This document shows, one piece after another, positions 7,501 to 11,517 of a stretch of DNA of 11,517 nt; the first letter of the stretch is position 1, and each line of letters opens with the position of its first letter. The notes beneath the pieces are model-generated. The model was not told the DNA's origin, did not search any database, and saw only the letters and a list, made by a program, of their open reading frames with translations. This DNA is from Cephalothrix simula (taxonomy: Eukaryota; Nemertea; Palaeonemertea; Archinemertea; Cephalotrichidae). The translations under genes and the position numbers were made by a program. The stretch is taken from assembly GCA_035591015.1 (NCBI GenBank), contig JAXIUW010199621.1:1-11517 (forward strand), read 5' to 3'.

Positions 7501-9644
7501 TGTATTCTGGATTTGGTGCGCTAATATCGTGTTCTGGTGATTTAGTTAGACACACCAAAAACTGGAATTCTGGTTTGTGGATAATCAATTCACTATATAT
7601 ATCATCTGGAGGTTTATTGGAGTACACAACTTCGAAACAACCATTAACTTCTTGGAGCTTTAAACAGCCGTCAATGCGATTTTCATAATCTTCTACATAT
7701 AATTCGAAGATGTCTTCTCGGAAATCAGTTTTTTTGAATTCGGTAATATACCTCTCTATGTTTTGTACATTTTTCTCAATAAATTCCACTCTATGATTAT
7801 GATCAGAGTCACGTTTACGTCTAACACCAAGAATATATGTTTTGCACTGGGTGAATATGGACACATTTCCCTTATTTTCATGAATGAAGAAAAAATCAGC
7901 GTCTGAAATTGTGTAGTTTTCTCCTGTGATTCCGACTATTTTATTTTTGTCAAATTTTAGCCATGCTTGTGATAAATATATTTCCCTGAACTTGGAATTT
8001 TTCCGTCCACTTTCCCTTCGTCGTTGCTGCTCCGACTCAGGAACAGTAATATCCCGTCTCCGTAGCTGCTCAGACGCAGGAACGGTAATTCCAATCTTTA
8101 ATTTAAAAAATAAACCTTTTTTCAACTTAATCGAATTTCCCTCAGACCAGTCAACTTCATGTAATTTTTTTGCTTTGTCAACATCCTTGGTGACATCATT
8201 TCCACTACTATCCAGAATTATGCGTCTCATACCAGACCTTGAACGATCATTAACAACCAGGGTTTCACCAGTGCTAATATACGAAGAATAGGAGGATTGC
8301 TCGAGACGGGACTGCTTAGTCTGAAGGTTAGCTGCTGTCGCCGACACCAGAAGAACAAATACATTTTCATGATGATCAGTCCATGAATTTACAAATTTGT
8401 CGTTAGCAGTTTTGAAATCATCATCTTCTTTTTCATCCAAAATTTCTTCTTTGGTTTTCTCCTTTGTATTTTTATTATTGCTTCTTTTCCGAGATTTTTT
8501 ATTATTAGTTAAACCCCAATGTGCTTCATCCGCAATTATTAGAATTAGAGTTTTCTTATACTCCGGAATTAAAGCTTTCTCTTTCAGTTCCTTGTGCCTC
8601 TGTATCATCCTACCTCTCAAATCATAGCCACCGACCTTTTCTTTGGCTAATTTGTTCATTTCCATTTCATTTTTCCGTATGTAATAACTAGCTGGAAAAC
8701 ATTTAGATTCCTTTTTCGCCAGCCGTTTAGCTGTTTGAACTTGCAGCATGGTATATCTGGCAGTGTAAATCATGAAGTCAATATCTTCATAGTAATCTAA
8801 CGTTTTTCCGTTATATTCCTTTAATATAAGCTCTATGCGTTCGACAATACATCTTGAAATTTCCTCTTGAGGAGGGTGGTAAAATGAAGTATTTTGTTGC
8901 ATTGAGTCAGCATTTACATCCTCTCGACTTGGTAGAACAATTTCCTCTGGCTTAAGAATAAAACGATCTTCCTCATTAAAAGCCATATCACGTCCAGCAT
9001 TTTCGTCATTTTCATCATCATCCTCAAATGTTTCAGTTGTTGACACATCAAAATCCTCAATTTCTTCCTCATCCTCGTCAGCAGTACCAACGGAAGAATT
9101 ATCCATTTCAGGATCATCATCTTCTGCAGCACTGACGGCAGAATCGTGAACACTTTTATTATTTTTTTCAACAATATCAACAGCAGTATCAACAATAAAA
9201 CAGTCACTAGTATCGGTATTTCTACACGTAATCATATTCAAAATATCATATATTTTCCCATTAGGGTCAGTTTTATCTGTCAAATAACAATCATAAACAG
9301 GTTTTTTCTTTGACACAATTTTGCCGTCAGACAAAAAAAATTGCTTAATTATATTTAGTAGTACTTCCTTTTTTAATTGTTCAGAATCTTTAAGAATACC
9401 TTTGTGCAATAGATCAGTTATTTCTCTGCAGGCTTGAATGACATTTTTTCCATCGTACCTTGAGAGTATTAAAATAAACTCTCCACACGTTAACCAGACT
9501 CGCCCAGGCACGATTTCTATATCTCTAACAAAGTCATGTGGCCACTTTAGAATGTTTTTGGCACGGTAATCGTCATCATCTTTATATTCTTCATCTAACG
9601 TAAATCTAAGGATAGCATTCCATCTTTTAATACTCATTTTTATG
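4594..9644 (-). CDS. GREB1-like: GREB1-like protein, main exon: permuted SF2 helicase plus TAGT glycosyltransferase
   Basis: Open from Met 9691 to TAA at 4523-4525 (1722 codons; numbering below starts at 9691). The likely exon begins after ATTTTTCAG at 9645 and ends at CTTG|GTAAGT (4594/4593), so codons 1701-1722 are intronic. Met19 (9637, AAAATGA context) is an alternative start. Order of parts: acidic tracts near 189-228; DEAH box 388-391; SAT 450-452; Cys-rich patch with C938, C946, C948, C961 and C964; motif V-like GGLGDTFP 990-997; motif VI QMLGRM 1021-1026; Walker A AEPQIGKT 1107-1114; acidic tract 1135-1168; CxxC 1249-1252; glycosyltransferase motifs MPSYARAETG 1315-1324 and FVMDDN 1404-1409; C-terminal region to 1700. 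This order is that of metazoan GREB1: a circularly permuted helicase followed by a TET/JBP-associated GT-A glycosyltransferase. Expected role: nuclear, ATP- and nucleotide-sugar-using; target unknown. Oddities are the single 5 kb exon, where vertebrate GREB1 genes have many, and the apparently intact catalytic motifs. Confidence 0.88.
4952..6154 (-). other. Domain: TAGT-type GT-A glycosyltransferase and start of C-terminal region
   Basis: Residues about 1180-1580. Visible elements are a WEYPYWKDLW lead-in, a CHDC Cys pair, the strand IFMPSYARAETGNI (sugar-nucleotide binding start of a Rossmann-like GT-A fold), VQVLVVQKDDF, VIIIQLPN, GGIGFSRLFIQ helix, and KIFVMDDNI where D1407-D1408-N1409 occupies the DxD metal position. 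This set is what I expect of the TET/JBP-associated glycosyltransferase family found in GREB1. The domain boundary on the C-terminal side is approximate. Confidence 0.8.
6302..8569 (-). other. Domain: circularly permuted SF2 helicase (cpSF2)
   Basis: Covers about residues 375-1130. Motif II is LIIADEAHWGL, motif III is LLVSAT, the second RecA-like lobe ends with GGLGDTFP and VQMLGRMCKY, and the P-loop LLMAEPQIGKTG follows instead of preceding. A normal SF2 protein would start with the P-loop, so the chain is permuted between motifs Ia and II. A CxC..CxxC patch (946-964) just before motif V could bind zinc. Large inserts between lobes (about 560-980) contain no motif I can name. All nucleotide-binding residues expected in motifs I, II and VI appear present, so ATPase activity is plausible. 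Confidence 0.8.
8012..8089 (-). repeat. In-frame 39 bp coding duplication
   Basis: Residues 535-547 and 548-560 are tandem copies of one 13-residue unit (ITVPASEQLRRRD then ITVPESEQQRRRE). The DNA copies are similar too, which points to slippage or short duplication within the coding region. The unit is Arg/Glu-rich, probably helical, and lies in the insert between motifs III and V of the helicase. Confidence 0.9.
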
Positions 9645-9722
9645 CTGAAAAATGATGAAAATATTTTAGAGACAAGAAATGGGGCTTGCATTATTTATAG
9701 CTAATTATCAAGGGGAGAGATT

Positions 9723-9880
9723 ATCAGATTAGTTCATACTCTGACGTCAGATTAGTGGAAATTGGACAAATTCAGAGAATCACTCACCCATCCCTAACTA
9801 GTCTGACATAAATCAAACTAATCTGACACTATCCGATGGACAACCACCCTTTAAGCTAACAAAATTTCACTAATCTGACA
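9723..9880. repeat. Cluster of CTAATCTGAC-type motifs just upstream of the main exon
   Basis: The motif CTA[A/G]TCTGACA or its complement occurs at 9723-9732, 9741-9755, 9798-9808, 9818-9828 and 9870-9880. Related copies occur at 10273, 10325, 10448 and 10500-10519. At 10500 it is a near-perfect 20 bp palindrome, CTAGTCTGACGTCAGATTAG. In the gene model this is the 3' part of intron 1; if transcription starts near 9720 it would be promoter. Confidence 0.7.
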
Positions 9881-9932
9881 CCAAAAATATAAAATGACCC
9901 CACCCCAATTTTTCTTTCTATTTAATACAATA

Positions 9933-10040
9933 TGTCGCGAAAGGAAAAAAAAAATTTGTCACGAAAGAATCAAATTATGTTGCGAGAGAAAAAATTTCTC
10001 AAAACGCGAAAGAAAAAATTTCAACTTTCGCGAAAAAATT
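9933..10040. repeat. Degenerate A-rich repeat with GCGAAAG core
   Basis: About five irregular copies of a 20-25 bp unit built on [T/C]GCGAAAG followed by A-runs and ATTT, for example TGTCGCGAAAGG, TGTCACGAAAG, TGTTGCGAGAG, AACGCGAAAG and CTTTCGCGAAAA. It is followed at 10050-10098 by a short ATCTGACATTTGGGTTAT duplication. Probably a decayed minisatellite. Confidence 0.65.
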
Positions 10041-10191
10041 ATTACCCACATCTGACATTTGGGTTATATCTGGGTTATATCTGACATTTAGGTTATATTT
10101 CTATTGTACATTTCTACAGACATGGATAACAGATTCTGCTACCATGTCCATTTACTTGATGATTTTCCTCTCATTTTACTTAACACTTTCC

Positions 10192-10511
10192 TTAACACTT
10201 TCTCCATCATTTCATGTATGTATAACATTTCAGAATTTTTAATTTTATAGTAAATGTCAAGACACCCACCCACTAGCCTGATGTCAAACTATTTAATCTC
10301 TAAATTTTCCAAAACACCCACCAACTAGTCTGACGTGCTTATTTTTCCTTCTATTTTCATTTTTCTTTAACACTTTCTCCATCATTTCGTGTATGTATAA
10401 CATTTCAGAATTTTTAAATTTATAGTAAATGTCAAGACACCCAACCACTAGCATGATGTCAAACTATTTAATCTCTAAATTTTCCAAAACACCCACCAAC
10501 TAGTCTGACGT
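10192..10511. repeat. Tandem repeat, two copies with 175 bp period
   Basis: Copy 1 (10192-10336) and copy 2 (10367-10511) run from TTAACACTTTCTCCATCATT to CACCAACTAGTCTGACGT with only a few substitutions. The 30 bp between them and the 30 bp before copy 1 are also alike, so the full unit is about 175 bp. Each unit carries one CTAGTCTGACGT and one CTAGCxTGATGTC motif. There is no coding potential; it lies in putative intron 1. Confidence 0.9.
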
Positions 10512-10834
10512 CAGATTAGTTTCCCGCAGACCCAAAAACACCCATCTTGCAATACGATTATCATCCTATTATGTATGTGCAGAGTGGAAGTACCATTGAG
10601 TATCAACATTAAAAACACCCATCCCACCCAGGTCGGAGTAATATACATATATGAGATGAAAAGTAAAAGCAAGAGTTCGAATGACGACCATTGGTGTTGC
10701 AACCAGTGGCTGACCATAAAGTGATTACAAAATTTTTTCAAATTAAAATATCGAACAAATTTTATACTTTGTTGGGCAGAGGCTTGACAGCGTTAATAGA
10801 AGTCTAAATGTGCTTACCAATAAACAGAATTTAC

Positions 10835-10878
10835 ACTAAACGGCTTGTAAATGGTGATTTTGAAACAACTTCAGCCAT
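10835..10878 (-). CDS. GREB1-like: Putative first coding exon of the GREB1-like gene
   Basis: The frame ATG GCT GAA GTT encodes MAEVVSKSPFTSRL and reaches TTTAGT|GTAAAT at 10835/10834 in phase 2. The main exon's acceptor at 9645 needs phase 2, and joining gives ...SRLVIKMSIKRW without a stop. With the 3' exons the total is 5673 nt, a multiple of three. An in-frame TAA sits directly before the ATG. The donor is only moderate and a second one, GTAAGC at 10817, lies just beyond an in-frame stop, so a non-coding first exon with translation from Met at 9637 is the main alternative. Phase agreement alone would occur by chance one time in three. Confidence 0.35.
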
Positions 10879-11517
10879 TTAAAAACCAACACCCAGAACC
10901 TATACAAAAATGGATGGGAAAAGTGGATGAGGTACCGTAATCTCAGACGGAAAAAGTGGAAAAGGAAAACGCCTGGAAGTGTTTGATCCTAGTTTGAACT
11001 TTTTAAAAGAGGCTTAGTATAAGTAAAATTCCGTTTTAAATAAGATCCGTATTGAGTATTCTGTAAGTACTTTTTATCATTTCATTTTGTATATCTTTTA
11101 TATGGTAATAATCAAAATTTACATTGTATTCTATATAGTATCCTAATCCTAACTAAACATTTGACCTAGTATTTTTAATGTTTCTAAACAGTGTATTTTT
11201 TTATGTGTACCTCAATTAAAATATGCATATCGTTGGTCCAGTTCTAAAGTGTCCTTCCTAAGTGCATATTTGTGAAAAATCGTTTTTTCGGCCGACTAAA
11301 GTCGTTTAAAAGTTAAATTAAAAATAAAGGTTGTTTAATTTAAAAAAAATATAATCTTCAGACGCAAAAAAAACTATAGGTATAGTCAGGCCGATTTGTT
11401 ATCCAGGCTCAGCAGAAATTACAACGTATAAACCTACGCAAAACTTTTCGTTTTAGCAATGTTTTATATTGAGAATAAACTGAATAGAATAAATCTTGAG
11501 AATATATTTGTAAAAAT
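10879..11517. other. Presumed 5' flank, nothing else recognised
   Basis: AT-rich sequence upstream of the proposed first exon. It should hold the 5' UTR and promoter if the model is right, but I see no decisive TATA or initiator arrangement. A short plus-strand stretch (about 10935-11018) reads as a plausible peptide but has in-frame stops before it and is not called. Confidence 0.4.

Noticed and set aside
8914-9207. 97-codon minus-strand frame
   Set aside because: It is an alternative frame over the acidic tract, giving a Leu/Met-rich shadow; the main frame is continuous there.
10511-10741. 76-codon minus-strand frame in the repeat-rich region
   Set aside because: It starts in and overlaps repeat sequence, has no recognisable domain, and shows no good splice context linking it to the gene.
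10818-11018. Plus-strand coding fragment (a frame ending about 11018 with FDPSLNFLKEA)
   Set aside because: The frame has two in-frame stops within 120 bp and no family match. The same DNA fits the 5' end of the minus-strand gene better.
1-11517. Bacterial, viral or CRISPR origin
   Set aside because: There are spliceosomal introns, GREB1 is an animal gene family, and neither regularly spaced repeats nor phage or viral structural genes are present.

Overview
The window looks like AT-rich nuclear DNA of an invertebrate animal. It holds one spliced protein gene on the minus strand, surrounded and interrupted by short non-autonomous-looking repeats. There are no bacterial-style operons, RNA genes or CRISPR arrays. 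The lineage cannot be fixed from sequence alone; a marine invertebrate is a guess from GREB1 family membership and repeat style.

The gene (about 10878 down to 1751, minus strand) is a GREB1-like protein. Its core is one 5.05 kb exon (9644..4594). It encodes an N-terminal region with acidic tracts, then a circularly permuted superfamily 2 helicase. The helicase motifs run DEAH, SAT, motif V-like, motif VI (QMLGRM), and only then the Walker A loop (AEPQIGKT). A TAGT-type (TET/JBP-associated) GT-A glycosyltransferase with an FVMDDN metal-site motif follows, then a GREB1-type C-terminal region. The long reading frame runs on to 4523, but a perfect GTAAGT donor at 4593 indicates that its last 23 codons are intron. 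I traced four further 3' exons (4303..4200, 4084..3940, 3563..3326, 1841..1751). All have GT/AG borders and every junction keeps phase. They add a Lys/Ser-rich tail of about 190 residues. A short first exon (10878..10835) is proposed with less confidence. The spliced model gives 1890 residues, close to the size of vertebrate GREB1 and GREB1L (about 1.9 thousand residues).

Layout by position: 1-398, a roughly 168 bp tandem duplication; 399-595, nothing recognised; 596-1593, a 1 kb element with 67 bp terminal inverted repeats; 1606-1611, possible poly(A) signal of the gene; 1751-4303, 3' exons, with a 1.4 kb foldback element (1888-3272) inside one intron and a 143 bp hairpin MITE (3581-3723) inside another; 4594-9644, the main exon; 9645-10834, putative intron 1, full of short repeats (CTAATCTGAC-type motifs, A-rich GCGAAAG repeats, a 175 bp-period tandem repeat); 10835-10878, putative first coding exon; 10879-11517, presumed 5' flank with nothing else recognised.

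By family knowledge the protein is probably nuclear. It couples an ATPase/helicase-like module to a nucleotide-sugar glycosyltransferase, whose target could be DNA bases (as suggested for TAGT relatives) or protein (as reported for GREB1). The target here is not known.
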